Assembly (NCBI RefSeq): GCF_030348945.1
Contig: NZ_JAUCEN010000002.1
Span: 3,038,001 to 3,102,000, forward strand
Length of the DNA: 64,000 nt
Direction: 5' to 3'
Origin: Peribacillus sp. ACCC06369
Lineage (GTDB): Bacteria > Bacillota > Bacilli > Bacillales > DSM-1321
The translations under genes and the position numbers were made by a program. Positions within the stretch are counted from its first letter, which is position 1, and each line of letters starts with the position of its first letter. The notes under the pieces were generated by a model. The model saw only the letters and a list, made by a program, of their open reading frames with translations. It had not been told where the DNA came from and made no database searches. This document shows, one piece after another, positions 17,142-25,812 of the stretch.

Positions 17142-17205
17142 AATAAAACAAAAAAACAAATCCGCTGATTTTAAGATGGCTTTGCTTTTCTTTTCATATA
17201 ATGCC

Positions 17206-17238
17206 CGGAGCTTCCAAAATTGGAAAGCTCTTTTTTCC
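17206..17238 (+). terminator. Terminator after the GNAT gene
   Basis: GAGCTTCC/GGAAAGCTC hairpin followed by six T. Confidence 0.8.
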
Positions 17239-17362
17239 ATTTTAACAGGATGTTTAGGAAAGTTTGCTGCAATTCCCTATTCTTTTCGGGGATATTTTTT
17301 TATAATGAATACAATTGACCAATTCAATAATATATTCAATGCTCCATTGAAAGGACTTAATC

Positions 17363-17755
17363 ATGAAAAAAACATTTGCTTTTATCGTGCAGCTTATCAT
17401 ACTTCTCATCATTTGCAAGCTTGGCTACTTTATAGCACATTTACTTCATTTACCTATTCCGGGCAACGTCATCGGCATGATTCTGTTATTCAGTTTACTA
17501 CAGACGAAGGTTTTAAAAGTCGAGTGGATCGAACTTACTTCAGGATTCTTGGTTAAACACCTAGCCTTTTTCTTCATTCCAATTTCAATCAGTTTAATGA
17601 CCATGGGGTGGCTTTTCATAGAATTTGGTTTGCCATTGGCACTTACATTGGGAGTCAGCCTTATATTTGGATTCATCGTTTCGGCTTGGACTGTTCAGAA
17701 GTTATCCCATAGAGGAGAGGTTAAGCAGCATGACAGCGCTCATCACAACTTATAG
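17363..17755 (+). CDS. CidA/LrgA family holin-like protein
   Basis: 130-residue membrane protein with four hydrophobic segments and the family pattern LHLPIPGNVIGMILLFSLL and HLAFFFIPISISLM. CidA/LrgA proteins are small holin- or antiholin-like pores that, with an LrgB-type partner, influence murein hydrolase activity and overflow metabolite handling. It is directly followed by, and overlaps by 26 bases, an LrgB homologue, forming the usual two-gene unit. AAAGGACTTAATC precedes the ATG. Whether it acts as holin or antiholin cannot be read from sequence. Confidence 0.9.
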   Translation: MKKTFAFIVQLIILLIICKLGYFIAHLLHLPIPGNVIGMILLFSLLQTKVLKVEWIELTSGFLVKHLAFFFIPISISLMTMGWLFIEFGLPLALTLGVSLIFGFIVSAWTVQKLSHRGEVKQHDSAHHNL

Positions 17756-18413
17756 CATCTTGATAACCATCCTTGCCTATTCCATTGGAAGGAAAATATA
17801 TGCTAAACATCCATCACCTTTTACGACGCCCGTATTTTTCAGTACGGTTACAATCATTCTCGTATTGTTGATCAGCGGTTTGGACTTCGAAGATTATTCA
17901 CCGGGAAAAGACATCATCACCTATTTCCTGGGACCAGCTACCGTTGCTTTGGCGGTACCACTTTATAAAAACAGAAAGATAATCGTTAAATATGCAATTC
18001 CGGCAATTAGCGGCATGATCTTTGGTCTTATGGCCACTTTGGTCATTGCCTTCGCCATTGCTAAAGCATTTTCACTACCGCAAGTCATACTCCAAGGATT
18101 GGCGGTTAAATCCATTACAGTGCCAATCGCTGTAGAAATCACGGAACTTTATGGTGGAAATTCTAATATTTCAGCCGCCTTCGTCATTTTGACTGGGGTG
18201 CTGGGTACGATGATCGCTCCAAAAATGATGGATAAATTAAACATTACGATGCCCTTCGCACGTGGTATTGCCTATGGTACGATCGCTCATGGCCTTGGAA
18301 CGGCTCAAGCTGCTCAGGAAAGTGAGTTTACCGGGGCAGTCGCAGGTGCGGCAATGGCTATCGCAGGTATCCTTATTTCCTGTTTCTTTCCTTTTATAAA
18401 TAATTTCCTATAA
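17730..18413 (+). CDS. LrgB/CidB family membrane protein
   Basis: 227 residues, about six to seven hydrophobic segments. The LrgB signature is visible in LAVPLYKNRKIIVKYAIPA, the KSITVPIAVEITELYGG segment and GIAYGTIAHGLGTAQA. The frame extends 35 codons upstream, but the ATG at 17730 follows GAGAGGTTAAGC and gives the normal family start. It is translationally coupled to the CidA/LrgA-like gene, whose stop is 26 bases inside. A strong terminator follows. Confidence 0.92.
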   Translation: MTALITTYSILITILAYSIGRKIYAKHPSPFTTPVFFSTVTIILVLLISGLDFEDYSPGKDIITYFLGPATVALAVPLYKNRKIIVKYAIPAISGMIFGLMATLVIAFAIAKAFSLPQVILQGLAVKSITVPIAVEITELYGGNSNISAAFVILTGVLGTMIAPKMMDKLNITMPFARGIAYGTIAHGLGTAQAAQESEFTGAVAGAAMAIAGILISCFFPFINNFL

Positions 18414-18450
18414 AAAGAACCGCAACGTCAGTGACGTTGCGGTTCTTTTT
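18412..18450 (+). terminator. Terminator after the lrgA/lrgB-like pair, also facing the DUF2639 gene
   Basis: Perfect hairpin AAGAACCGCAACGTC/GACGTTGCGGTTCTT with A and T tracts on the two sides, so it can work in both directions between convergent genes. Confidence 0.9.
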
Positions 18451-18598
18451 ATGATTCATCTTTTTTCAGGCCCTCGTATAAACGTCTTAGAATATGGGTT
18501 TTATACAGCTCCAGCTTTTTTTTCTCAATTGGATGATAGTTAATCCCTGCGGCTTTTAATTGCTGAATGAACCACCCTTTGGAATACTCATAAGCCAT
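18449..18598 (-). CDS. DUF2639 small protein (YflJ-like)
   Basis: 49 residues, start ATG at 18598 preceded by an excellent AGGAGGGGG site. The sequence has the family pattern KGWFIQQLKAAGINYHP followed by EKKKLELYKTHILRRLYEGL, resembling B. subtilis YflJ. The protein is basic and helical with no membrane segment. Function is unknown. It is convergent with the lrgB-like gene and shares its terminator. Confidence 0.8.
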   Translation of the reverse strand: MAYEYSKGWFIQQLKAAGINYHPIEKKKLELYKTHILRRLYEGLKKDES

Positions 18599-18650
18599 TC
18601 TACCCCCTCCTCTGTTCGAAAAAGATATGCTTCAAAGAAGGGATTGATAC

Positions 18651-19730
18651 TTATTTTTTTGCAGCCATCACTTCAAGTAATAAATCATACATTTCCGCTG
18701 CCTTTTTGAATGGGCGTTTTTGACGCATTTTCTCCTGATATTCATCCGAATGATTCACCAAGTCCACTAATGTATCATTAAAAATCCGGTCATTTAATTC
18801 TTCTTCTTGGATGACTTTACAAAACCCCTGTTTTTCAAAGCTTGAAGCATTCAAGATTTGATCTCCACGCGATGCATTGGCACTTAGCGGTATAAGCAAC
18901 ATAGGCTTTTGCAAACCAAGGAATTCAAATATGGAATTTGAACCTGCCCTTGACACAACGACATCAGCAGCAGCCAATAGATCAAATAATTCTTCATGTA
19001 CGAATTCAAAGGGAGCATATCCCCTTTGTTTCAATTCGGTTTTAACATTACCCTTACCACAAATGTGAATGATCTGGTAATCCTTTAATAGCGCATCAAG
19101 GTTATCTGTAATCAAGTTATTGATTTTTACAGCTCCAAGGCTGCCGCCCATAACGAGTAGGACCGGTTTGTTATTCGTGAATCCGCAAAATGCCTTTCCG
19201 GAGGAAGGGTTTCCCGTAAAAATCCCATCGCGCAATACAGCTCCAAGATACATGGCCTTCTCTTTCGGAAGGTTTTTTTCCGTTTCCTGGAAGGTAGTGA
19301 AAATCTTCGACGCAAGTGGCATGGCAATTTTATTGGCCAGACCAGGTGTATAATCCGATTCATGTATCGCAATCGGAATTCTCAGCATCCTGCCTGCCAA
19401 AACAACTGGAACGGAAACGAATCCACCCTTGGAGAAAATGAAATCCGGCTTGGTTTCTTTTAGAATTTTTCGTGCATCAAAAATTCCTTTTATGACCCGG
19501 AATGGATCTTTCATATTTTCAACAGATAGGTAACGTCGGAATTTCCCAACGGAAATCGTTTCATAACGGACCTCGGGAAATTCCTTTTCGATGATATTTT
19601 TTTCAATGCCTTTTTTTGAACCAATATAAGTAACATCCCAATCATGCTTTAAAAATTCCGGGATGATTGCAGCATTAACAGATACATGACCGGCAGAACC
19701 GCCTCCGGTAAATACTATTTTCTTAGTCAA
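18651..19730 (-). CDS. murG: MurG-type N-acetylglucosaminyltransferase, stand-alone paralogue
   Basis: Glycosyltransferase family 28. MurG adds GlcNAc to lipid I to make lipid II at the inner face of the membrane. 359 residues with the two-domain fold: the N-terminal GGGSAGHV loop, SKGGFVSVPVVLAG and HESDYTPGLANK, then the GGSLGAVKIN loop and the nucleotide-sugar site in SRAGSNSIFEFLGLQKPMLLIP. Only murG is here, without the mur/fts division cluster, so this is probably the second MurG that several Bacillus species carry. TTG at 19730 is chosen: AAGGTGG lies 5 bases before it, whereas the in-frame GTG at 19739 overlaps that site. Confidence 0.88.
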   Translation of the reverse strand: MTKKIVFTGGGSAGHVSVNAAIIPEFLKHDWDVTYIGSKKGIEKNIIEKEFPEVRYETISVGKFRRYLSVENMKDPFRVIKGIFDARKILKETKPDFIFSKGGFVSVPVVLAGRMLRIPIAIHESDYTPGLANKIAMPLASKIFTTFQETEKNLPKEKAMYLGAVLRDGIFTGNPSSGKAFCGFTNNKPVLLVMGGSLGAVKINNLITDNLDALLKDYQIIHICGKGNVKTELKQRGYAPFEFVHEELFDLLAAADVVVSRAGSNSIFEFLGLQKPMLLIPLSANASRGDQILNASSFEKQGFCKVIQEEELNDRIFNDTLVDLVNHSDEYQEKMRQKRPFKKAAEMYDLLLEVMAAKK

Positions 19731-19931
19731 TATTTCCACCTTCCAAACTTATAAAGTCACTTTGCATCCATATTACCATATATCCTTGCCATTAATAACT
19801 TGAAAAAGTATTCAGTGAACCGTAAAATACCAACATGAATGTAATCATCGATTATTTTTCCTTTTTCAGCATGAATATATTATAATCTTAGTATTCTACA
19901 ATACTACAAGATACATTGGAGGAGTAATACA

Positions 19932-21044
19932 TTGCAAGAAGTTTCTGAATCTCTCCATCAATTTGATGGAATCGAAGCCTGGACCAAATTAGGAATTTCC
20001 ATAGGCATTTTTCTAATCTTCATTTTGCTTCGGAAAGTATTTACTACATATATATTCAAATTCTTTCTAAGAATAGCGGAAAAACGTAAAGTTGAATTTG
20101 CCGCCAACTTAATGCTCGCTATAGAACAGCCTGTAAGATGGCTTATCGTTTTGATTGGTGTTATCATTTCACTGCACTATTTTCCGATTGACTCACCTTC
20201 GGTTGAATTAAGATCGAAAATATACAGATCATTTTTTGTCTTTTTATTCTTTTGGACATTTTCCAATATCAGTTCGATCTTAACTATTTTATTTCCGAAA
20301 TTAGTAAGTAAATTCGGACTTGAAGTCGATCAAATCGTTATGCCGTTCTTTACGAAAATCATAAAAATAATCATCATTGCATTCGGTGCCTCCATCATTG
20401 CGGAAGAATGGGGATTCAATGTCGATGGATTTGTTGCAGGGCTTGGTTTGGGTGGATTGGCTTTCGCTCTTGCCGCTAAAGATACCGTCAGTAATTTCTT
20501 TGGGGGTATCGTCATCGTTACCGAAAAACCTTTTACCATAGGAGATTGGATCAAAACTCCAAGTGTGGAGGGGACAATTGAAGACATCACATTCCGAAGC
20601 ACCAAAGTTCGGACGTTTGCCCAAGCTTTAGTTACGGTTCCAAATGCGACCCTTTCGAATGAACCGATCATTAACTGGTCCAAGATGGGCAAAAGACAGA
20701 TTGCCTTCCATTTGGGTGTGAATGTAACAACACCAAAAGAAAAATTGGAAAATGTCATTAAGGACATAGAAAAAATGCTGATTGACCATCCAGAAGTACA
20801 TCCGGAAACGATTCTCGTTAAATTTGATGAGTTTAGTCATTCCGGTTTCAATCTCTACCTTTATTTCTTCACGAATGCGACGGACTTTGGAGGATATTTA
20901 TCAATCAAAGAAGATGTGAACTTTAAAATCATGGAGATATTGGAACAGGAAGATGTACAAATTGCCATCCCTTCCCAGGCTTTCATTCTTCAAAAAGACT
21001 CAAATATGGAAGCCATGAATGATTTTGAATCCATGCGCGACTGA
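19932..21044 (+). CDS. MscS family mechanosensitive channel (YhdY-like)
   Basis: 370 residues. Opens under membrane tension to release solutes during osmotic downshift. Three to four N-terminal hydrophobic segments are followed by the pore helix and cytoplasmic beta domain, GLGLGGLAFALAAKDTVSNF, then GGIVIVTEKPFTIGDWI and the conserved TVPNATLSNEPIINWS. The C-terminal alpha/beta vestibule domain is intact. The start is TTG, with GGAGGAG seven bases upstream. Length and sequence resemble B. subtilis YhdY. Terminator follows. Confidence 0.92.
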   Translation: MQEVSESLHQFDGIEAWTKLGISIGIFLIFILLRKVFTTYIFKFFLRIAEKRKVEFAANLMLAIEQPVRWLIVLIGVIISLHYFPIDSPSVELRSKIYRSFFVFLFFWTFSNISSILTILFPKLVSKFGLEVDQIVMPFFTKIIKIIIIAFGASIIAEEWGFNVDGFVAGLGLGGLAFALAAKDTVSNFFGGIVIVTEKPFTIGDWIKTPSVEGTIEDITFRSTKVRTFAQALVTVPNATLSNEPIINWSKMGKRQIAFHLGVNVTTPKEKLENVIKDIEKMLIDHPEVHPETILVKFDEFSHSGFNLYLYFFTNATDFGGYLSIKEDVNFKIMEILEQEDVQIAIPSQAFILQKDSNMEAMNDFESMRD

Positions 21045-21047
21045 CAA

Positions 21048-21079
21048 AAAGACTTGCCCTAATAAGGCAAGTCTTTTTT
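21048..21079 (+). terminator. Terminator after the mscS-like gene
   Basis: AAAGACTTGCC/GGCAAGTCTTT hairpin followed by T tract. Confidence 0.9.
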
Positions 21080-21170
21080 AGCTTTAAATAAAACTTAAAA
21101 CCTCACACGCTATGTGATATAATTCTTTCATTGTGTTGAAAATTCCAAATATTGATATTGAGGTACTTTG

Positions 21171-22526
21171 ATGAATCAGACTTATACTAAATCGCAAAAG
21201 ATCCGCCTGTTATTTTATATATTGATACCTATCCTGATCACTCAAATCGGTCTTTATGCCATGACTTTTTTCGATGTTATGATGTCGGGGCAATACAGTA
21301 CGCAGGACGTTGCCGGCGTCTCGATCGGCAGTTCGCTTTGGACACCCGTGTACACGGGGCTGAGTGGGATATTGATTGCCCTAACGCCGGTGGTTTCACA
21401 GCTGGTTGGATCCAAGCAGTCTAAATCCGTTTCATATTCCGTGATGCAGGCCATTTATTTAGCAGTCGTTTTAGCCTTGGTCATTTTAATCATTGGGGCG
21501 TTTTCATTGAATCCCATATTGAATGCCATGAACCTTGAAGAAAATGTCCACCGGGTGGCGCATGATTATTTGATCGCCCTTTCAGTCGGAATCATTCCAT
21601 TATTCGTTTATAATACGTTAAGGGCCTTCATAGATGCACTGGGGCAGACGAGGATTTCCATGATCATTACCCTGTGTGCACTCCCGATTAACGTCCTATT
21701 TAATTACCTGTTGATATACGGGAAGTTTGGATTCCCCGAACTTGGCGGTGTCGGTTCAGGATACGCAACGGCCATTACTTATTGGTTAATTGCCCTGGTT
21801 GCCATCCTTGTAGTCGTCAAAATCAACCCTTTTTCGACATATAAGGTTTTCAGTGAATTTTTCCGGGTTTCTTTGAAAGAATGGCGGGCGCTTTTATTGA
21901 TTGGGGTGCCTATCGGGCTGGCTATCTTTTTTGAAACAAGCATTTTCTCAGCTGTTACCCTTTTAATGAGTAAGTATGATACCGTGACAATTGCTTCGCA
22001 TCAGATTGCCATGAATTTCGCGTCACTACTTTATATGATGCCGCTAAGTATATCCATGGCATTGACGATCGTCATTGGATTTGAAATTGGGGCAGCCCGC
22101 TATAAAGATGCCAGAGAGTACAGCTGGATTGGCATTTCGATGGCATTGACGATGTCGCTCGTTTTATCGACCATCCTATTCCTCTTCCGTGAACCTGTCG
22201 CCTCTGTATACACTAAAGATCATGAGGTAATGATGCTGACATCACATTTTTTAATATATGCCATCTTCTTTCAGATATCAGATGCCCTGCAGGCACCTAT
22301 ACAGGGTATTTTGCGTGGATATAAAGATGTAAATGTCACGTTTGCGATGTCACTGGTCTCCTATTGGATTCTCGGACTTCCCATTGGCTATTTCTTTGCA
22401 AAGTATACGGATATGGGGGCCTTTGGGTATTGGATAGGCTTAATTTCCGGCTTGGCTCTCGGAGCTATAGGATTGGCGGCCCGCTTAAGGTTCATACAGA
22501 AAGTAAAATATAAAAAAATGGCGTAA
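21171..22526 (+). CDS. MATE family multidrug/sodium efflux transporter
   Basis: 451 residues with 12 hydrophobic segments in two MatE repeats. Exports cationic drugs or metabolites in exchange for sodium or protons. The N-terminal repeat begins LLFYILIPILITQIGLYAMTFFDVMMSGQYS, split here only for description, and the second half carries SHQIAMNFASLLYMMPLSI, a typical MATE motif. It resembles NorM/YojI-type exporters. The ATG at 21171 with GAGGT six to seven bases before it is chosen over the adjacent in-frame TTG. Confidence 0.9.
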   Translation: MNQTYTKSQKIRLLFYILIPILITQIGLYAMTFFDVMMSGQYSTQDVAGVSIGSSLWTPVYTGLSGILIALTPVVSQLVGSKQSKSVSYSVMQAIYLAVVLALVILIIGAFSLNPILNAMNLEENVHRVAHDYLIALSVGIIPLFVYNTLRAFIDALGQTRISMIITLCALPINVLFNYLLIYGKFGFPELGGVGSGYATAITYWLIALVAILVVVKINPFSTYKVFSEFFRVSLKEWRALLLIGVPIGLAIFFETSIFSAVTLLMSKYDTVTIASHQIAMNFASLLYMMPLSISMALTIVIGFEIGAARYKDAREYSWIGISMALTMSLVLSTILFLFREPVASVYTKDHEVMMLTSHFLIYAIFFQISDALQAPIQGILRGYKDVNVTFAMSLVSYWILGLPIGYFFAKYTDMGAFGYWIGLISGLALGAIGLAARLRFIQKVKYKKMA

Positions 22527-22529
22527 TAA

Positions 22530-22566
22530 AAGAGTGGGGCTGGATTACACCGGCCCCACCCTTTTT
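22530..22566 (+). terminator. Terminator after the MATE gene
   Basis: GTGGGGCTGG/CCGGCCCCAC hairpin plus T5. Confidence 0.9.
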
Positions 22567-22592
22567 CATTCTGAAGATCATGCCCTTAACCA

Positions 22593-23366
22593 CTAGGCTT
22601 TATAAATTTTCCCTAGAACATCCTTACCGCCTGTAACGGGTATGATGCTGCCGGTAATGAAATCTGATTTTTCATCACATAAGAATGTGATAACCCTCGC
22701 TATATCCTCCCCTGTACCAGGTCTGCCGACTGGTATCGAATCATCCTTTACTCCTCTTGCGACCCTAATTTCTTCCTCTTTCCAATCACCAACGATATCG
22801 CCAGGACAGACCATATTAACGGTGATTCCATGTGTAGCTTCTTCAGCAGCTAAAGTTCTAGTCAAAGAGGTCAAGCCGCTCTTTGCAGCGGAAAAAGCAG
22901 AACGATAAATCCAACCCGGTGCAGTTTCACACCTTTCAAACCCTAATGTAATGACCCTTCCCCAGCTTCTACTGCGCATTTGTGGAATAAGCTCCTTCGC
23001 AATATAGAAAAAACCATTTAAATTTCCATCCATGATATACTTCCATTCATCACTGGCATATTCAGTCATGGGCTTGCGATCATGCAAATATGGCCCTGCG
23101 TTATGAATGAAGATATCAACATGGCCAAAGGCCTCCAAGGCCAACTGCAAAATATTCCGGCAATCTTTCTCACTTGACGAATCACCTTGAATCGCAAGTG
23201 CCTTAACATGATACTTATCCTGTAATTGATCCACTAATGCTAAAGCTGCCTTTTTACTTTTTCGATAAGTAATGATAATGGACATTCCATTATCCGCGAG
23301 TGAAAATGCCATCCTTTTGCCGATTCCAGTTGCTCCACCAGTAATAAAAGCTACTTTTTCATCCAC
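22593..23366 (-). CDS. Atypical short-chain dehydrogenase/reductase
   Basis: About 257 residues with a Rossmann fold: cofactor loop TGGATGIGKRMA and NAGP are present, and the C-terminus (VNMVCPGDIVGDW, FITGSIIPVTGGKD) is typical. The catalytic tetrad is not. Where classical members have YxxxK, this one reads FSAAK, so the catalytic Tyr is Phe, and the preceding Ser position (VITLGFERCE) is also changed. It may be a divergent reductase using another residue or a non-catalytic member. GTG at 23366 is preferred because the ATG at 23372 directly abuts the GAGGG site. It is alone and convergent with the MATE gene. Confidence 0.82.
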   Translation of the reverse strand: MDEKVAFITGGATGIGKRMAFSLADNGMSIIITYRKSKKAALALVDQLQDKYHVKALAIQGDSSSEKDCRNILQLALEAFGHVDIFIHNAGPYLHDRKPMTEYASDEWKYIMDGNLNGFFYIAKELIPQMRSRSWGRVITLGFERCETAPGWIYRSAFSAAKSGLTSLTRTLAAEEATHGITVNMVCPGDIVGDWKEEEIRVARGVKDDSIPVGRPGTGEDIARVITFLCDEKSDFITGSIIPVTGGKDVLGKIYKA

Positions 23367-23525
23367 AGGCATACCCTCTTTATCAAATGGATTTTACTTA
23401 ATTATACATAAGTTTGACCCGATTTCTATAATTTAGTAATTATAAAAACGAACCTATAGGCTTTAGCCTGCATAAAATATAAGAAATAAACCTGTCAGCC
23501 CATAAGCAGGAGAGAGGAATTCAAA

Positions 23526-23993
23526 ATGTTTCCCTGGAATTCACTTTTTTCTTTTAAAAATAACCCCAACCAAAAGGACTTCATGAAAAATATGCAGCAA
23601 AGTGATGTACAATCATTCATTGAAAAAGTATTTTCACAGGTCATCCCTGAAAATATGCAAGGTATGATGAACCAAAATGATGGCGGCTCACAAAAAGTAA
23701 ATGCCAAATCTGCACATCCTTTACATGCCGATGTATTTGAAACTCATTTATTTGTCTTTGTAAGAATTCCCATAGAAGATGAATCTTGGCTGAAGAAAAT
23801 GAAACTTTACCATACCTCTAACCAATCCATCATTGAGGGGATTCCAAAAGAGTCAGATCGCCATGTCATAACACTTCCCGCTCTTGTAAAGAAAAAAGGG
23901 GCATCAGCCCAATATAAAGAATCAACATTGGAAATACGTCTTCAGAAAAGTTTCAATACCCAGTATTCAGAAATCGATGTATCCGAGATTTAA
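23526..23993 (+). CDS. Hsp20/alpha-crystallin-like spore protein (CotP/GerT type)
   Basis: 155 residues. The N-terminal part is polar and Gln/Asn/Met-rich (MQQSDVQSFIEKVFSQVIPENMQG). The C-terminal 90 residues form an alpha-crystallin-like beta domain: DVFETHLFVFVRIP, KLYHTSNQSIIEGIP and ALVKKKGASAQYKESTLEIRL. This layout resembles Hsp20-like proteins associated with the spore coat and germination in Bacillus, such as CotP and GerT. I cannot decide which by eye. The gene is monocistronic. The AGGAGAGAGG site before the ATG is strong. Confidence 0.7.
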   Translation: MFPWNSLFSFKNNPNQKDFMKNMQQSDVQSFIEKVFSQVIPENMQGMMNQNDGGSQKVNAKSAHPLHADVFETHLFVFVRIPIEDESWLKKMKLYHTSNQSIIEGIPKESDRHVITLPALVKKKGASAQYKESTLEIRLQKSFNTQYSEIDVSEI

Positions 23994-24112
23994 CGTGCTT
24001 CATTGGGACCACACTGATGATAAAGTGCGGTTCCTGCCATTCTATTAGATTTCGGCAACCAATCGATGTCACAATTCATACCATTCCTTTGAATGGAATT
24101 AGTTATTTTCGC

Positions 24113-24150
24113 ACAAAAAAAGCGCACCCCATGTTTTTGGGATGCACTCT
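24113..24150 (-). terminator. Terminator after the CAP-domain gene
   Basis: GTGCATCCC/GGGGTGCGC hairpin followed by T7 on the minus strand. Confidence 0.85.
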
Positions 24151-24162
24151 TCTATCAATCTA

Positions 24163-24894
24163 TTATTTTCCGATGAATTGTTGAGTCCAGTAGTTACCAG
24201 ATTCCACATAACCTACTCCAATATGAGTAAAGCTAGAATTCATGATGTTTTCACGGTGTCCTTGGCTATCCATCCAAGCTTGTACAACTTCTTCAGGTGT
24301 TTGTTGACCTTGTGCGATGTTCTCGCCTGCTGTTGTATAGCTGATTCCGAATTTTTTCATCATATCGAATGGTGAGCCGTAAGTCGGGCTATTGTGGTCA
24401 AAGTAGTTATTATCTTTCATGTCTTGAGACTTGGCGCGTGCAACTTTGCTCAACTCAGTGTCGATTTTAAGAGCTGCCAAACCTTGTTTTTCACGTTCTG
24501 CATTAGTTAATTTAACAACTTCTTGTTCAAAAGCGCTTAATTCAGAGCTTGTCTCTTTTTCACCAGTTGATTTATCAGGTGTTACTTCAGGTTTTGCTTC
24601 AGGTTTTGGTTGGTTTGCTGTTCCAGCTTCTTGAGCTGGTTTTTGAGCTGGTTTTTGAACTGGTTTTTGAACTGGTTTTTGAACTGGTTTTTGTTGTGCC
24701 TGTGCTGCCGGTAAAGTGACATTGTATTTAGTTAGATATTGGTTAAGGACTTTTTGCATATCCTCTTTATTCATAGATTGGTAAGTTACTTGTTTCACAG
24801 TATCACAGTTGGCTGCTTCTGCTTGGTTAGCTCCTACTCCTGTGAATATAATAGCTGCAGCTGCTGCTGCTGATATAAACATTTTCTTTTTCAT
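24163..24894 (-). CDS. Secreted CAP (SCP/PR1) domain protein, YkwD-like
   Basis: 243 residues. An N-terminal signal peptide (MKKKMFISAAAAAAIIF, cleavage likely after AEA) is followed by a short region, a repetitive Lys-Pro-Val/Ala-Gln linker, a charged linker and a C-terminal CAP domain. The CAP motifs are LTNAEREKQGLAAL, AKSQDMKDNNYFDHNSP, GENIAQGQQTPEEVVQAWMDSQGHRENIMN and HIGVGYV. This family is secreted and of unclear biochemical role; B. subtilis YkwD is the closest name I know. The ATG at 24894 has a near-perfect AGGAGG site; the longer upstream frame is rejected. Confidence 0.92.
   Translation of the reverse strand: MKKKMFISAAAAAAIIFTGVGANQAEAANCDTVKQVTYQSMNKEDMQKVLNQYLTKYNVTLPAAQAQQKPVQKPVQKPVQKPAQKPAQEAGTANQPKPEAKPEVTPDKSTGEKETSSELSAFEQEVVKLTNAEREKQGLAALKIDTELSKVARAKSQDMKDNNYFDHNSPTYGSPFDMMKKFGISYTTAGENIAQGQQTPEEVVQAWMDSQGHRENIMNSSFTHIGVGYVESGNYWTQQFIGK
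24632..24693 (-). repeat. 12-bp tandem repeat coding the KPVQ linker
   Basis: About five copies of a 12-base unit (GAACTGGTTTTT on the plus strand, later copies GAGCTGGTTTTT) encode KPVQ/KPAQ four-residue repeats in the CAP-domain protein. Copies are nearly identical at DNA level, so the number can change by slippage. Confidence 0.85.
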
Positions 24895-25300
24895 TCGTAT
24901 TTCCTCCTGTGATGTTCTTTTTTTGTTGTGCTTTGCTTCTGGAATTATCATATCATGCACTTTTTGTAATATATGCACCATCAATTTCCAACAAATTCAC
25001 AGGATGCGAATGACGAAAATATTATTATCATAGTTTCAGAGAAAGCAAGCAAAAATGCTTTAACTATCTATCTTTCTGCCAATAGTATAAATACTCATAT
25101 TTATCCAGATATTCCTTGTCAATGGTAGTTACATAGAACCATTTCCATTGAATACTAATAACTTTTAGTTGACATATCGTTTCAAACCTAATTATTGTGA
25201 CTTTCTTTACTTTTATGTTACAAATTTTTCGAATTGACTTCGACATTTCGTCCTTTGTCCTTATTCATTAACCTCTGTTGCCTTGAACATTTTTCCAAAT
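24895..25300. other. AT-rich intergenic region upstream of the CAP-domain gene
   Basis: About 400 bases. It holds the CAP gene's upstream region and one weak 60-residue minus-strand frame at 25064-25246, which has an AAAGGA site but no recognisable domain. I see no RNA structure or other gene. Confidence 0.5.
25064..25246 (-). CDS. Doubtful small ORF, 60 residues
   Basis: A frame starting MSKSIRKICNIKVKK and ending in a Tyr-rich stretch (DKYEYLYYWQKDR). AAAGGA lies four bases before the ATG. It is basic, has no membrane segment and no family I know. AT-rich intergenic sequence can give such frames by chance. Confidence 0.2.
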   Translation of the reverse strand: MSKSIRKICNIKVKKVTIIRFETICQLKVISIQWKWFYVTTIDKEYLDKYEYLYYWQKDR

Positions 25301-25335
25301 AAAAAAAACAATTCGGATTTAAACCCGAATTGTTT
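25301..25335 (-). terminator. Terminator of the lipoprotein/two-component operon
   Basis: ACAATTCGGGT/ATCCGAATTGT hairpin followed by T8 on the minus strand. Confidence 0.9.
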
Positions 25336-25355
25336 TGGTTTTGATGGTTCATTCA

Positions 25356-25793
25356 TCATTTCATTTCTCCATCATTCATCTCGTCCATTTCCTTTTTATC
25401 ACCATTTTGTTCAGGAGGGCTTGGTTTGCCTATGACGAATTCCTTCTTTGGCATGTTGTGCATATCCCTTGCCGTTACATGGGCATATACATAATAGGTT
25501 CCTTCTTCTTCAAAAGTCTTTTCCATTTCATAAATGCCGTTTCCTTTATGTTTTACAGAGATCTTGTCATGGTCATCGCTATTTGCAAGCCAAATTTCAA
25601 AACTGACATCATCCGCATCTGTCACTTCTTCGTCCCCGTAGGTCACTTTTGCTTGAAACTTCACAGACTCGTTCACTTTGCCCTGAATTGGATCGACAGC
25701 TAAATCGACATTTAACATTTTCGGTATTTCCTCTTCCTTGCCACATCCAGCCAATAAAATTAACGCCATGCAAAATAACATGATTTTTTTCAT
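25356..25793 (-). CDS. FixH/YtkA-like lipoprotein
   Basis: 145 residues. A lipoprotein signal (ALILLAGC, Cys17) anchors it outside the membrane. The rest is an immunoglobulin-like YtkA/FixH domain (NVDLAVDPIQGKVNESVKFQ, GTYYVYAHVTARDMHNMPKKEF). A short Met/Glu/Asp-rich tail ends MDEMNDGEMK. YtkA-like domains occur beside copper and cytochrome-assembly genes, and the Met/His positions could bind metal, but that is inference. Last gene of a four-gene operon after the histidine kinase. Confidence 0.82.
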   Translation of the reverse strand: MKKIMLFCMALILLAGCGKEEEIPKMLNVDLAVDPIQGKVNESVKFQAKVTYGDEEVTDADDVSFEIWLANSDDHDKISVKHKGNGIYEMEKTFEEEGTYYVYAHVTARDMHNMPKKEFVIGKPSPPEQNGDKKEMDEMNDGEMK

Positions 25794-25812
25794 TTTTGAA
25801 CGTATCCCCTTT

